Source of the DNA: Sphingomicrobium sp.
GTDB taxonomy: Bacteria; Pseudomonadota; Alphaproteobacteria; Sphingomonadales; Sphingomonadaceae
Direction: 5' to 3'
Length of the DNA: 49,220 nt
Assembly (NCBI GenBank): GCA_025450755.1
Contig: JANWLR010000050.1
Span: 1-49,220 of the forward strand
How positions within the stretch are numbered: position 1 is the stretch's first letter; the number at the start of each line of letters is the position of its first letter. A model generated the notes under the pieces. That model was not told the DNA's origin. It made no database searches and saw nothing but the letters and a program-made list of their open reading frames with translations. Position numbers and translations under genes: made by a program. Positions 36,338 through 46,081 of the stretch are shown in pieces.

Positions 36338-38269
36338 ATGAGGAGTCGTGGATCGGTGGGGGTCCCGAAGGAAAGTCTTATTTCAAACGATCCGTCAAAG
36401 CTGCTGATTCAGTCGATCGTCGACTACGCAATCTACATGTTGGATCCCGATGGATTCGTGACCAGCTGGAACGCTGGTGCCGAGCGCATCAAGGGATTCA
36501 GGGCCGAAGAGATTGTCGGCAAGCATTTTTCGTCCTTCTACACCGAAGAGGACCGCAAGGCCGGAATGCCCGAAAAGGTCCTCGAAACAGCGCGGCGCCA
36601 AGGCAAGTACGAGGGCGAGGGCTGGCGAGTCCGGAAGAATGGCTCGCGCTTCTGGGCGAGCGTGGTCGTCGATCGGATCAACGGCGAGAATGGCGAGCTC
36701 ATTGGTTTTGCCAAGATCACGCGCGACATGACCGAAGCGCGCAAGGCGCAGCAGGCACTGCTCGACGCTGAGCGGCGCTTTCGAATTCTGGTTCAGGGCG
36801 TCATCGATTATGCGATCTTCATGCTCGATCCTGAAGGGAGAGTTGCGAATTGGAACGCCGGCGCGCAGCGGATCAAGGGATATGCCCCCGATGAAATCGT
36901 CGGCGAGCACTTCAGCCGCTTCTACACGCGCGAGGATTTCGATGCGGGCGTGCCCAAACGAGCGCTCGAGACGGCGCGCGAAGTGGGCCGCTACGAGTCG
37001 GAAGGATGGCGCGTCCGCAAGGACGGCAGCCGCTTCTGGGCCAGCGTCGTCATCGATGCGATCAGGGATGACGGAGGCGAGTTGATCGGCTTTGCCAAGA
37101 TCACGCGCGACATGACAGAAAAGCGCGAGGCGGAGCTGCAGCTGGAAGAGTCGCGCGAACAATTGTTCCGCTCGCAGAAGATGGAAGCGCTGGGCCAGCT
37201 GACCGGCGGGCTCGCGCACGATTTCAACAACCTTCTGACTGCAATCCTTGCAGCGTGCGAGCTGGGCCTCAGGAACGCCAACGATCCTGAAAAGGTCGCC
37301 CGCATGCTCGAGGGAGTGAAGGGTTCGGCCCAGCGCGGCGCCAGCCTGACGAAGCAGCTGCTGGCCTTTGCCCGGGCGCAGCCGTTGCAGATGAAGCAGA
37401 TCGACCTCAGGCAGTTCTTCTCCGACGTGACGTTGCTGCTTCGGCCCTCGCTTCGCAGCAACATCGAGGTGATCACCGAGATCTCGGATCAGCTTTGGCC
37501 GGTCAACGCGGATGCCGGCGCACTGGAGCTCGCCATGCTCAACCTTGCGTTCAACGCGCGCGACGCGATGAAGGAAGGCGGCTCGCTGAAGATCAGCGCA
37601 CATAACGAAGTGCTGAACGGCCAGCCGGACGGCCTTCGCGGCGAGCACGTGGTGCTCAGCGTCACCGACACGGGAACCGGCATGTCACGCGACGTTGTGA
37701 ACCGCGTGTTCGAGCCTTTTTTCACTACCAAGAGCTTCGGCGAAGGGACTGGCCTGGGCCTGAGCCAGGTGTTCGGCTTTATGAAGCAGATCGGCGGCGC
37801 AATCATCGCGAAGTCGGAGCCGGGCCGCGGATCCGCCTTCACCCTTTACCTTCCCGCCAGCCACGGCAGGGACACAGTCGAGAAAGGCCTCAACGGACAC
37901 ACTATGGGCCGCGTGCTCATCGTTGAGGACGACACGTTGGTCGCCGAGCTTGCCGCGGGAATGTTCGGCGAACTCGGATTCGAGAGCACCGTCACCCATA
38001 GCGCACAGGAGGCGCTCGAGACCCTTTCCGGGGGTGCGAAGCCGAGCCTCATCTTCACCGACATCGTGATGCCGGGCGGAATCAGCGGCATCGAGCTTGC
38101 GCGCAAAGTGCGCAACCGCTTCCCCGAGCTGCCCATCCTGCTAACGACTGGCTACAGCGAACAGGTCGCCGGCGACCACGGCTTCCCGGTGCTTCAGAAG
38201 CCCTATGAGATGGACAGGCTCGCAGGCGCCGTGGGGAACGTGCTGAAGCAGGAAATCGTCGTGAGTTGA
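36338..38269 (+). CDS. Hybrid sensor histidine kinase with duplicated PAS domains
   Basis: Soluble 643-residue kinase: PAS 1 (about 25-130), PAS 2 (about 148-255), dimerisation/phosphoacceptor domain with His in GGLAHDFNNLLTAI, ATPase domain with N-box (NLAFNARDAM), G1 DTGTGM and G2 GTGLGLS, then a receiver domain with the phospho-acceptor Asp in IFTDIVMPGG. The two PAS domains are near copies (shared WNAGAxRIKG, EGWRVRK, GSRFWASVV and ELIGFAKITRDMTE). No membrane helix, so it senses an internal signal. No partner regulator is adjacent; the small membrane protein downstream may be a target. Confidence 0.93.
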   Translation: MRSRGSVGVPKESLISNDPSKLLIQSIVDYAIYMLDPDGFVTSWNAGAERIKGFRAEEIVGKHFSSFYTEEDRKAGMPEKVLETARRQGKYEGEGWRVRKNGSRFWASVVVDRINGENGELIGFAKITRDMTEARKAQQALLDAERRFRILVQGVIDYAIFMLDPEGRVANWNAGAQRIKGYAPDEIVGEHFSRFYTREDFDAGVPKRALETAREVGRYESEGWRVRKDGSRFWASVVIDAIRDDGGELIGFAKITRDMTEKREAELQLEESREQLFRSQKMEALGQLTGGLAHDFNNLLTAILAACELGLRNANDPEKVARMLEGVKGSAQRGASLTKQLLAFARAQPLQMKQIDLRQFFSDVTLLLRPSLRSNIEVITEISDQLWPVNADAGALELAMLNLAFNARDAMKEGGSLKISAHNEVLNGQPDGLRGEHVVLSVTDTGTGMSRDVVNRVFEPFFTTKSFGEGTGLGLSQVFGFMKQIGGAIIAKSEPGRGSAFTLYLPASHGRDTVEKGLNGHTMGRVLIVEDDTLVAELAAGMFGELGFESTVTHSAQEALETLSGGAKPSLIFTDIVMPGGISGIELARKVRNRFPELPILLTTGYSEQVAGDHGFPVLQKPYEMDRLAGAVGNVLKQEIVVS

Positions 38270-38289
38270 ACGGCTTGCCTTCGAGCTGT

Positions 38290-38323
38290 TGACAGACCCG
38301 AAGTTGAGGAGCCTCATCTGTCA
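38290..38323 (+). promoter_or_regulatory. Hairpin in leader of small membrane protein gene
   Basis: tgacaga and tctgtca pair across an inner tgag/ctca stem with a tetraloop and an 8-base bulge on the 5' side. It lies between the kinase stop and the membrane-protein start and has no T-tract; could be a weak terminator or leader structure. Confidence 0.3.
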
Positions 38324-38363
38324 GCCGCGCTTGGAAGCTGCGCGAAATCAGGGGGGAAAATCG

Positions 38364-38804
38364 ATGGCTACAACTGCACAAGTACGCACGCCCGTGCACC
38401 TGTGGGTCGTTGGCGTTCTGGCGTTCCTATGGAATTGTTTCGGTTGTTACGATTACCTGATGACCAACCTAAAGAGCCAGGCTTACCTCGCCCAGTTCAC
38501 GGCCGACCAGATCGCATATATGGACAACTTGCCGCGATGGCTGACTGCCTTTTGGGCGCTTGGAGTGTGGGGCGGCCTCGTCGGATCGATCCTCCTGCTC
38601 ATCCGCAACCGCTACGCGGTTTGGGCATTCGGCGCCTCGTTTGTCGGCGCGGTGATCGGTCTTGGCTATCAGCTGGTCATCACGACGATGCCCGCGAGCA
38701 TGAAGCAGGGGATGATGGGCGTGATGCCCTATGTGATCATCCTCGTTACGGCCTTCCTATTCTGGTACGCGTGGAATGCCGAGAAGAAAGGCCTGCTTCA
38801 CTGA
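38364..38804 (+). CDS. Small inner-membrane protein of unknown function
   Basis: One hundred and forty-six residues with four hydrophobic helices (about 14-32, 60-80, 88-108, 118-136), ending in a charged NAEKKGLLH tail. ATG at 38364 is preceded by a strong ggggggaaaa purine tract; an upstream ATG at 38289 is less likely because the added residues are not membrane-protein-like. Notable motif WNCFGCYDYLMTNLKSQAYL in the first helix and loop, which is shared by a set of sphingomonad membrane proteins as far as I recall, function not known. Confidence 0.75.
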   Translation: MATTAQVRTPVHLWVVGVLAFLWNCFGCYDYLMTNLKSQAYLAQFTADQIAYMDNLPRWLTAFWALGVWGGLVGSILLLIRNRYAVWAFGASFVGAVIGLGYQLVITTMPASMKQGMMGVMPYVIILVTAFLFWYAWNAEKKGLLH

Positions 38805-38815
38805 GTTGACGTTAT

Positions 38816-38839
38816 GCGGGGCTCGCTGAGCGGCCCCGC
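38816..38839 (+). terminator. Possible terminator hairpin
   Basis: gcggggc / gccccgc (38816-38822, 38833-38839) with inner ctc/gag pairing, 12 bases after the membrane-protein stop. No T-run follows, so confidence is limited. Confidence 0.5.
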
Positions 38840-38977
38840 CCATCCTACTGTTGCGGAATTGCTGCAGTCGCGCGGACTAAAGCGGTTCGGCTCGGATCGC
38901 TACTTGCACCATTGTCGATAATCGCGACCATGGCCCCCGGTGAAGCTCGCCGTCGCGGGCTCGGGGGGAGGTTTTTC

Positions 38978-40792
38978 ATGGTTCGCGGCAGTCTTTCGCG
39001 CGCTCTTGCTTGCGTTTCGTTGCTTTCGATTGCTGCGGTTCCGGCACCGGCCGCCGCGCAGCAGATCAGCCGGATCGTTGCCTTCGGAGATTCGTACGCC
39101 GATACGGGTAATTTCTTCCGCCTCGCTGGGATTAATCCGGTGTCGACCCAGATCTACACCACAGGACGCTTCTCCGGCGGTAGCAATTATGTCGATACGC
39201 TCGGCAATCTCTTGCAGGTTCCGCAATTCAACTTCGCCATTGGCGGAGCGCATACCGACAACACGAACCAGGCGGCGGGCGTGCCCGGGCTTACGTTCGA
39301 AGTGCAGGAATTCGCATCGGGTGGCGGGACGCTTGGGTTCCCCGCGGTCAATACGGCTCTCACTCGCAGCGATCTTGTTGCCATTTCGATAGGCGGCAAT
39401 GATGCGCGTGCCTACCAACTCGGCGGCGGTACGTTGGCCGGAGCTCCGGCTGCCGCGGCAACGGCGGTCACCAACACCCAGCAGAATCTGAATGTGGTGA
39501 TGGCGCACGGAACGCCGACCATCAGCTTCCTCGCGGGAGACACGGGCCAGCTACCCGAGATCGCAGCAAACCCCGCCGGTGCCGCGATCCGCACCGCATA
39601 TTCGACGGCTTACAACAACGGGGTGCAACAAGTTCTCGCAGGCTATGCAACAAAGGGATCAATCGTTCACTATCTAGATCTCTCAACGGCCTTGAATGAC
39701 GTGGAGGCGAACCCAAGCGCTTACGGAATCCAGGGACTTGTGTGCCCTGCAATTCCCGACCCGACCTGTATCGCCAATTCGGATGCGCCTTATCTGTTCT
39801 ACGTCGATGGTCTGCACCTGACTTCTGCCGGCTTCGCGATCGTCGGGGAATATGTTGCGAAACAGCTCGCGGCGCCCCTGACGCTCACTGCGCCGTCCGA
39901 CCTCGAGCTGGACACGGCCCGCCAATGGGGTCGCACGCTCTCGAGCCGCGGTGATCTGTACGGCCGCGGCGGCAACATTGCGGAAGGGCTGCGGCTCTAC
40001 ATCGTCGGCGACGGCTTCTCGCACGACGGGCCGGCGACCATGCAGAATAGTGCGTTCGAGGTGCGCGGTCTTGGCGCCACGATTGGCGCCGAGTTCGGCC
40101 TGCCGATGGGCGTCGTCGGAATTGCCGGCAATTACAGCCGTCCGAAGCTGACCTTTGGCAACGACGCATCGCGCGACCGCGATCACAGCTGGCAAATAGG
40201 CGCCTATGGCAGTGTCGATCTCGCCGGCCTCTTCGGCCAGGCCTATCTCGGCTACGGCAAGGACCGCAATCGCATCACCCGCACCGGCGTGGTCGAAGAC
40301 ATGACGGCGAGCCCGCACGGCAGCCACACCGTTGCCGGCGCGAAGGGCGGCTACCTCATGTCCCTTGCCGCCTTGAAGATCGGCCCAATCGTGGCGCTCG
40401 ATTATGCCCGTGCGAATGTCGAGAGCTACACTGAGAGCGGCGACGCTGCCCTAACGCTGAACGTTGGCAACCAACACCTCAAGTCGTTCACGGGCCAGGC
40501 GGGCCTCGAGCTTCGCGGCGATCTCGCAGGGCTGCACCCGTTCGTCGACGTCACCGCCGAGCGCGAGTTCAGCGGCAACGGCAGCGTGATTACATTCGCT
40601 CAGACCACCGCGCCGACGATCGTGAACAGCTGGCTGGTCTCACGAAGCAAGGAGACTTACGGCCGCGTCTCCGGTGGTGCGAGCGCAATGGTCACCCCCG
40701 GCCTCAGCCTCGACGCCTTCGTTTCGTCGACACTTGGCCGCAACCAAGGCCAGGAGACGGGCGGCCAGGTCGGGATCAAGGCGGCGTTCTAA
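38978..40792 (+). CDS. GDSL-family esterase autotransporter
   Basis: Outer-membrane autotransporter of 604 residues similar in plan to the EstA esterases: signal peptide (1-27, ending AAA), an N-terminal GDSL hydrolase passenger (about 30-310), a linker, and a C-terminal autotransporter barrel ending in Phe. Catalytic blocks: FGDSYADTGN with nucleophile Ser, IGGNDARAY, and YVDGLHLTS with the catalytic Asp and His. ATG at 38978 follows ggggggagg by six bases; an upstream ATG at 38912 would bury the signal peptide. Predicted role: cell-surface lipase or esterase. Confidence 0.93.
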   Translation: MVRGSLSRALACVSLLSIAAVPAPAAAQQISRIVAFGDSYADTGNFFRLAGINPVSTQIYTTGRFSGGSNYVDTLGNLLQVPQFNFAIGGAHTDNTNQAAGVPGLTFEVQEFASGGGTLGFPAVNTALTRSDLVAISIGGNDARAYQLGGGTLAGAPAAAATAVTNTQQNLNVVMAHGTPTISFLAGDTGQLPEIAANPAGAAIRTAYSTAYNNGVQQVLAGYATKGSIVHYLDLSTALNDVEANPSAYGIQGLVCPAIPDPTCIANSDAPYLFYVDGLHLTSAGFAIVGEYVAKQLAAPLTLTAPSDLELDTARQWGRTLSSRGDLYGRGGNIAEGLRLYIVGDGFSHDGPATMQNSAFEVRGLGATIGAEFGLPMGVVGIAGNYSRPKLTFGNDASRDRDHSWQIGAYGSVDLAGLFGQAYLGYGKDRNRITRTGVVEDMTASPHGSHTVAGAKGGYLMSLAALKIGPIVALDYARANVESYTESGDAALTLNVGNQHLKSFTGQAGLELRGDLAGLHPFVDVTAEREFSGNGSVITFAQTTAPTIVNSWLVSRSKETYGRVSGGASAMVTPGLSLDAFVSSTLGRNQGQETGGQVGIKAAF

Positions 40793-40795
40793 AGA

Positions 40796-40930
40796 TTAGG
40801 CGGCGCGAGGGACGATCCTGTCAGGATCGCCGTTCAGCGCACAAGTGGCTTCGAGCAACTCATGATCGCCCCGCAATCCGAGGAAGAAGCCCTCGCTTCC
40901 AAGCGGGATTAGCCGCGCCGGCCGCCGAAG
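40796..40930 (-). other. Unassigned protein-like open frame beyond uvrB
   Basis: In the frame ending with TAA at 40796-40798 the minus strand reads [19 protein letters not shown], then HELLEATCALNGDPDRIVP and RAA, which has the look of a real protein C-terminus. The open frame extends into uvrB but has no convincing start or ribosome binding site after the uvrB stop. It could be a tiny gene, the tail of a lost gene, or chance. A 7-base-stem hairpin (cgatcct/aggatcg, 40813-40829) lies within it. Confidence 0.25.
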
Positions 40931-43110
40931 CGCGTTCTTTGCTGTTTGCCGAAGCGGCCCTTTCGGGTGCCCGGCTTGCCCTTGGTCGAATGGCCGAGCG
41001 GGCGCGGAGCGACGCGGTCGAAGTCGGGGATTCCGAGATCGTCCTCTTCCAGCCGGCGGATCTCGTCGCGCAGGCGCGCAGCTTCCTCAAACTCGAGATC
41101 GGCGGCGGCCTTGCGCATCCGCTCTTCGAGATCGGCGATATATGCCTTGAGGTTGTGCCCGACGAGCTCGGGTCGCTCGTCGTCACCGGTATCGACGAGG
41201 ACCGCATCGCGCTGCGTCACGTCGGCGATAATGTCGGCGATGTTGCGCTTCACGCTTTCCGGCGTGATTCCGTGCAAGGCATTATATTCGAGCTGCTTCT
41301 CGCGGCGGCGACCGGTTTCGGCGAGCGCCCGCTCAATCGAGCCGGTGACGGTGTCCGCATAAAGGATCACCCGACCATCGACGTTGCGGGCGGCGCGGCC
41401 GATGGTCTGGATGAGCGAAGTCTCCGAGCGAAGGAAGCCCTCCTTGTCGGCGTCGAGGATTGCAACCAGCCCGCATTCGGGGATGTCGAGGCCTTCCCGC
41501 AACAGGTTGATGCCGACCAGCACGTCGTAGACGCCGAGGCGCAGCTCGCGGATCAGCTCGATGCGCTCCAGCGTCTCGACGTCCGAGTGCATATAGCGAA
41601 CGCGCAGCCCGGCCTCGTGCAGATACTCGGTCAAGTCCTCCGCCATTCGCTTGGTGAGCGTGGTGACGAGCGTCCGGTAGCCCTTCTTCGCGGTCAGCTT
41701 CGCTTCGTTGACGAGGTCATCGACCTGGTCCTCGACCGGCTTGATCTCGACCGGCGGGTCGATGAGGCCGGTCGGGCGGATCACCTGTTCCGAAAAGACG
41801 CCGCCGGTCTCGTTCATTTCCCATGGCCCGGGGGTCGCCGAAACGAAGGTCGTCTGCGGGCGCATTGCGTCCCATTCGTTGAACCTAAGCGGTCGGTTGT
41901 CGATGCAGCTCGGCAGTCGGAAGCCATATTCGGCGAGCGTGATCTTCCGTCGGTGGTCGCCGCGCGCCATCGCGCCGATCTGCGGAACGGTCTGGTGGCT
42001 CTCGTCAATGAACAGGAGCGCATTGTCGGGAAGATATTCGAATAAAGTCGGCGGTGGCTCACCTGGAAGGCGGCCGGTGAGGAAGCGCGAGTAATTTTCG
42101 ATCCCGGCGCACGATCCTGTCGCACCGATCATTTCCAGGTCGAAATTGGTGCGCTGCTCGAGCCGCTGCGCTTCGAGCAGCCGCCCCTCCGCCGTCAGCT
42201 CCTTCAACCGCTCGGCGAGCTCGTGCTTGATTGCCTCCATCGCCTGCTTGAGCGTCGGGCCAGGGGTTACGTAGTGCGAGTTCGCATAGACTTTGATGCT
42301 GTCGAGGCTGGCGATCATTTTGCCGGTCAGCGGATCGAACTCGCTGATCTCCTCGATCTCGTCGCCGAAAAACGATACACGCCACGCCATGTCCTCATAG
42401 TGCGACGGGAAGATCTCGAGATTGTCCCCGCGCACCCGGAAGCTGCCGCGCGCGAAGGCAGCGTCGTTGCGGCGATACTGGAGGGCGACGAGCTTGCGGA
42501 TGATCTCGCGCTGGTCTTCGACCTGCCTCTTTTTCAGGCTGAAGGTCATGGCCGAATAGGTCTCGACCGAGCCGATGCCGTAGAGGCAAGAGACCGACGC
42601 GACGATGATCACGTCGTCGCGCTCAAGCAGCGACCGCGTCGCCGAGTGGCGCATCCGGTCGATCGCCTCGTTCACGCTCGACTCCTTCTCGATGTAGGTG
42701 TCGGTTCGCGGGACGTAAGCCTCCGGCTGGTAATAGTCGTAATAGCTGACGAAGTACTCGACGGCGTTCTCCGGAAAGAAGCTCTTGAACTCCCCATACA
42801 GCTGCGCGGCGAGGATCTTGTTGGGCGCGATGACGAGCGCCGGCCGCTGCAGCGTCTCGATGACCTTGGCCATGGTGAAGGTCTTGCCCGAGCCGGTGAC
42901 TCCGAGGAGTACCTGGCTCGTCTCGCCATTCTCGGCGATTCCTTCGACCAGCTCGCGGATCGCCGTCGGCTGGTCTCCCGCCGGCTGATAGTCCGCGACC
43001 AGCTTGAAAGGCTTGCCGCCCTCGTGCTTCTCCGGCCGCGCCGGCTTGTGTGGCACGAACGTCTCGGCCGTTCCCGGTTCTGCGAGGCTCGTGCGGATCT
43101 GAATTGCCAT
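40909..43110 (-). CDS. uvrB: Excinuclease ABC subunit UvrB
   Basis: Damage-verifying helicase-like subunit of nucleotide excision repair. Walker A GVTGSGKT at residues 70-77, beta-hairpin region [10 protein letters not shown] that inserts between DNA strands, DEAD-type LLFIDESH, helicase motif VI region (QTIGRAARN), and a C-terminal UVR domain (about 655-690) that binds UvrA/UvrC. ATG at 43110 gives 733 residues; the N-terminal extension and basic Gly/Arg-rich tail ([18 protein letters not shown]) are common in alphaproteobacteria. I saw no clear GTTC-N7-GTTC LexA site upstream. Confidence 0.97.
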   Translation of the reverse strand: MAIQIRTSLAEPGTAETFVPHKPARPEKHEGGKPFKLVADYQPAGDQPTAIRELVEGIAENGETSQVLLGVTGSGKTFTMAKVIETLQRPALVIAPNKILAAQLYGEFKSFFPENAVEYFVSYYDYYQPEAYVPRTDTYIEKESSVNEAIDRMRHSATRSLLERDDVIIVASVSCLYGIGSVETYSAMTFSLKKRQVEDQREIIRKLVALQYRRNDAAFARGSFRVRGDNLEIFPSHYEDMAWRVSFFGDEIEEISEFDPLTGKMIASLDSIKVYANSHYVTPGPTLKQAMEAIKHELAERLKELTAEGRLLEAQRLEQRTNFDLEMIGATGSCAGIENYSRFLTGRLPGEPPPTLFEYLPDNALLFIDESHQTVPQIGAMARGDHRRKITLAEYGFRLPSCIDNRPLRFNEWDAMRPQTTFVSATPGPWEMNETGGVFSEQVIRPTGLIDPPVEIKPVEDQVDDLVNEAKLTAKKGYRTLVTTLTKRMAEDLTEYLHEAGLRVRYMHSDVETLERIELIRELRLGVYDVLVGINLLREGLDIPECGLVAILDADKEGFLRSETSLIQTIGRAARNVDGRVILYADTVTGSIERALAETGRRREKQLEYNALHGITPESVKRNIADIIADVTQRDAVLVDTGDDERPELVGHNLKAYIADLEERMRKAAADLEFEEAARLRDEIRRLEEDDLGIPDFDRVAPRPLGHSTKGKPGTRKGRFGKQQRTRFGGRRG

Positions 43111-43446
43111 CGCTGCCGATATGGGGCGGCGTGCCCCGCACGGCAATTCAGCCTGGCATCTGCGTTGGCCGGAACGCAGACGTTTGGCGCGATTCCCCCG
43201 CTCAAGGCCCAGAGCCATCCGCTCCTGCGCAGCTGTACCGCGACGAGATCACCAACCACTGTTCCGGCAGCGTGAGCTGGTCGCCGTCAACGCAAACTCG
43301 CTCACGCTTGCGTCAGTTGCTCGGGCAGCGTGCCCAAAGCGTCGTCAGGTTGGCAGCCGACCGAATGGGCATTCGCAAAAAACCGCCGCTAGCGCCCGTT
43401 TAACGGCAAGTTTATGGTGAGCCTCTCTTTTAGGAGGGGGCCAATC
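43111..43446. other. Intergenic region between uvrB and DUF3617 lipoprotein gene
   Basis: Divergent control region of 336 bases. Frames across it are open but carry no recognisable domain. It contains a perfect hairpin gggca-gcg-tgccc (43323-43335) and, just before the lipoprotein gene, a strong taggaggggg ribosome binding site. Nothing else identified. Confidence 0.5.
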
Positions 43447-44001
43447 ATGAAAACTGCAGTTTGCGTCGTTGCGTCAGTCCTGTGCTTGAGCGCCTGCAAC
43501 AAGGCGCCAACCGTCGAGCTTCACAATGCTACCACCCAGCAAGTGGCGCAGGCGGTCACCAAGGCCGGAGTGATGAACAGCGATACGATGGTAAAGCCGG
43601 GACTTTGGCAGTCGAAGGCGGTTATCCGGGAAATGGACATGCCCGGAATCCCGCAGCAATATCTCGCCCAGATGAAGCAGAGCATCGCCGAGCATCGCAA
43701 CGAAACGAGCAGCCACTGCATCAAGCCCGAGGATGTGAAGAAGCCGAAGGAGGATTTCTTCGGCGCGGACAAGGCCTGCAAATATGACCATTTCACGATG
43801 GGTGGCGGGAAGATCGATGTCGCGATGGTCTGCCACCAGGAAGAAACCACCCAGACGATGAACATGAGCGGCAGCTACACGCCGACGAGCTATTCCATCG
43901 ATACGTCGATGGTCGGAACCGGCGGGCACGAGAATGGCATGACAATGAAGATGCATGTCGATGCACAGCGCATCGGTGAATGCACCGGCAAGGAGGATTG
44001 A
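43447..44001 (+). CDS. DUF3617-type lipoprotein
   Basis: One hundred and eighty-four residues with a lipoprotein signal and lipobox LSAC17. The pattern VKPGLWQSKAVIREMDMPGIP, later SHCIKPEDVKKP and a paired-cysteine segment matches the DUF3617 family, common in sphingomonads and of unknown function. ATG at 43447 is preceded by taggaggggg with good spacing. Rich in Met and Lys in the second half. Likely periplasmic and membrane-attached. Confidence 0.85.
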   Translation: MKTAVCVVASVLCLSACNKAPTVELHNATTQQVAQAVTKAGVMNSDTMVKPGLWQSKAVIREMDMPGIPQQYLAQMKQSIAEHRNETSSHCIKPEDVKKPKEDFFGADKACKYDHFTMGGGKIDVAMVCHQEETTQTMNMSGSYTPTSYSIDTSMVGTGGHENGMTMKMHVDAQRIGECTGKED

Positions 44002-44016
44002 TGCGTTAGCGCTGCC

Positions 44017-44907
44017 ATGGCGCGCGTCACAGTGCTTCTCAATCGCGGCGGCGGCGCCGTCGCGGCCGATCCCGAGCTTGTCGACAAGGCCGGCAAGGCA
44101 CTTCGCGATGCGGGCGTCGATGCCGATGTCGAGCTCGTCTCGGGAGGCGAATGTGCGGTGCGATGCAAGGCGATTGCCGAGCGCGGCGATGAGCTGCTGA
44201 TCGTGGGCGGGGGAGACGGGACAGTCAGTGCTGCGGCTTCGGCGCTGGTCGGCAAGGAGACAATGCTCGGCATCCTGCCGCTTGGGACGCTCAACCATTT
44301 CGCACGCGATCTTGGCATCCCGACTGATCTTGAGGAGGCGGCGCGGCTGATTGCTTCACGGAAGGAACGCAGAGTCGACGTCGGCGAGATGAACGAGCGC
44401 ATCTTCATCAACAACAGCGCGATCGGCCTCTATCCGCTGATGGTCGTCGACCGGGACCTTCAGCGCCGGAAGCTCGGCCGGAGCAAGCGCCTGGCGATGA
44501 TCGTCGCGTCGCTGCGAACCCTCATCCGCTTCAATCGCCACCGACTCACGCTGACGGTCAATGAGGAACGGACCGGAAGGGTCGACACTCCACTGCTGTT
44601 CGTCGGCAATAATGAATACCGGATCGACATCGGCGCGGCGGGACAGCGCGACAAGCTCGACAGAGGCGAACTCAGTGTCTTCGTCATGCGAAAGAAGACG
44701 AGGCGGGGAATGATCGCGGCGAGCATTCGGGCCCTGTTTGACCGCATCCGGTCCGATGACATGGTGCAGCTCGATCGGGTCGAGCGGCTCCTCGTTGCCA
44801 GTCATCGCTCGCAGCTTGCTGTTTCGCTCGACGGCGAGGTGGTTCGCGCTGCGCCGCCCCTGGACTATAAGATCTGCAAGAAGGCGCTGCGCGTAATTGC
44901 GACCTGA
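44017..44907 (+). CDS. Diacylglycerol kinase family lipid kinase
   Basis: LCB5/YegS/DgkB-like enzyme of 296 residues. The nucleotide-binding signature VGGGDGTVSAAASAL is near residue 66, followed by LGILPLGTLNHFARDLGIP, typical for this family. The C-terminal beta-sandwich half ends with the conserved VSLDGEVV motif. Predicted to phosphorylate diacylglycerol or a related lipid at the inner membrane. It starts 15 bases after the lipoprotein gene. Confidence 0.93.
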   Translation: MARVTVLLNRGGGAVAADPELVDKAGKALRDAGVDADVELVSGGECAVRCKAIAERGDELLIVGGGDGTVSAAASALVGKETMLGILPLGTLNHFARDLGIPTDLEEAARLIASRKERRVDVGEMNERIFINNSAIGLYPLMVVDRDLQRRKLGRSKRLAMIVASLRTLIRFNRHRLTLTVNEERTGRVDTPLLFVGNNEYRIDIGAAGQRDKLDRGELSVFVMRKKTRRGMIAASIRALFDRIRSDDMVQLDRVERLLVASHRSQLAVSLDGEVVRAAPPLDYKICKKALRVIAT

Positions 44908-44919
44908 AAGGGAACCGCA

Positions 44920-45540
44920 ATGCCGTTTACGGGGTTCGCGGGGCGGAGAGAAACGGCGGTCGACTTGGCAAGCCACGCACCTCGAACATGGTCGGACCGG
45001 TCTCGGGCGCGGGCGCTGCGCATCGCCGGGATTGCTATCATGCTTCTCGGCATCGGCGCTGCCCTTCTGCCCGCGGGCAAGACGATCCCTTCGGCAATGA
45101 TCGGCGGACTTCTGATCGCCGCCGGACTGATCGAGATGGTCGCGGGTTCGCTGCGCCGATCCGTCAGGCCGTTCGCAATGGCTGCGGGCGGGGTGACGGC
45201 GCTCGCGGGCCTTTTGTTCGTGATCAACCCCGAGACCCATTTCTTCCCAACGGTAACTCCGATCATCGCCTGGCTACTCATCCGGAGCCTCATCCTTGCT
45301 GCGAGCGCGACTGAAACCCGCGGATCGGTACGCCGATGGACGGCGCTTTCAGCCGGCATGGATTTCCTTCTCGCGGTTCTGCTGATCGCGGGACTTTCCA
45401 TCTCGACCATCGTCGTCAGCATCTTCGGGCCGACGCGCGAGCTGGTTGCAACCTTCGCCTGGGTTCTCGCGGCAAGCTTCGTCGTGAACGGGCTGCTGCT
45501 GCTCGAAGTCGCGAGCTGCACCGACACGGTAAAGACATAG
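44920..45540 (+). CDS. HdeD/DUF308-like membrane protein
   Basis: Two hundred and six residues with about six helices after a charged N-terminus (first helix RIAGIAIMLLGIGAALLP). Repeated helix pairs and the pattern GGLLIAAGLIEMVAGSL resemble HdeD-type (DUF308) membrane proteins, some of which act in acid resistance; the role here is unproven. ATG at 44920 is preceded by aaagggaa, 12 bases after the kinase stop, suggesting cotranscription. A small hairpin (gcacc/ggtgc, 45557-45571) follows. Confidence 0.7.
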   Translation: MPFTGFAGRRETAVDLASHAPRTWSDRSRARALRIAGIAIMLLGIGAALLPAGKTIPSAMIGGLLIAAGLIEMVAGSLRRSVRPFAMAAGGVTALAGLLFVINPETHFFPTVTPIIAWLLIRSLILAASATETRGSVRRWTALSAGMDFLLAVLLIAGLSISTIVVSIFGPTRELVATFAWVLAASFVVNGLLLLEVASCTDTVKT

Positions 45541-45583
45541 TCGCGCTGGAACTGCCGCACCTTGCTGGTGCATAAAGCTGGCG

Positions 45584-46063
45584 ATGCTCCAAAGCTCGCC
45601 AGTTCTGTCGGTCACGACCGTCGCGGACATCGTCCGAATCGCAGTCGCCCCCGTCTTCCTGTTGAGCGGAATCGCGTCGTTCGTGAACGTCTGCACGTCG
45701 CGGCTTTCGCGAATCGTTGATCGTTCGCGCGATGTCGAACCCATGCTCCTAGCCAGCAGGGGCGCCGAGCATGACCGCTGGCTCGGCGAGCTTCGCGTGC
45801 TCGATCAACGCATGCGGCTGGTGAGCTGGGCGATTTCACTATCGGTGCTATCCGCAGTGCTGATTTGTGCGGTCGTGGTGCTCTTGTTCGGGGCGAGCCT
45901 GACACGGCTGCATGTCGCGACGACCATCGCGTGGCTGTTCAGCGGCTCGATGATTGCGATCGGCGCCGGATTTGCGATCTTCCTCATCGAGACCCGAGTT
46001 GGCTCGCGCGCCGTGCGGGTGCGCTCGGAACTGCTTCAACACACGGTGGACGATAGCCAATAG
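45584..46063 (+). CDS. DUF2721 family membrane protein
   Basis: One hundred and fifty-nine residues with three helices: one near the N-terminus (IVRIAVAPVFLLSGIASFVN) and two in the C-terminal half (about 83-103 and 110-132). The segment RLSRIVDRSRDVE after helix 1 and the pattern LRVLDQRMRLVSWAISLS fit DUF2721, a family of unknown function. It lies between the HdeD-like gene and pfp, 18 bases before the latter. Confidence 0.85.
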   Translation: MLQSSPVLSVTTVADIVRIAVAPVFLLSGIASFVNVCTSRLSRIVDRSRDVEPMLLASRGAEHDRWLGELRVLDQRMRLVSWAISLSVLSAVLICAVVVLLFGASLTRLHVATTIAWLFSGSMIAIGAGFAIFLIETRVGSRAVRVRSELLQHTVDDSQ

Positions 46064-46081
46064 GCCGCTTATCGGCTGCCG

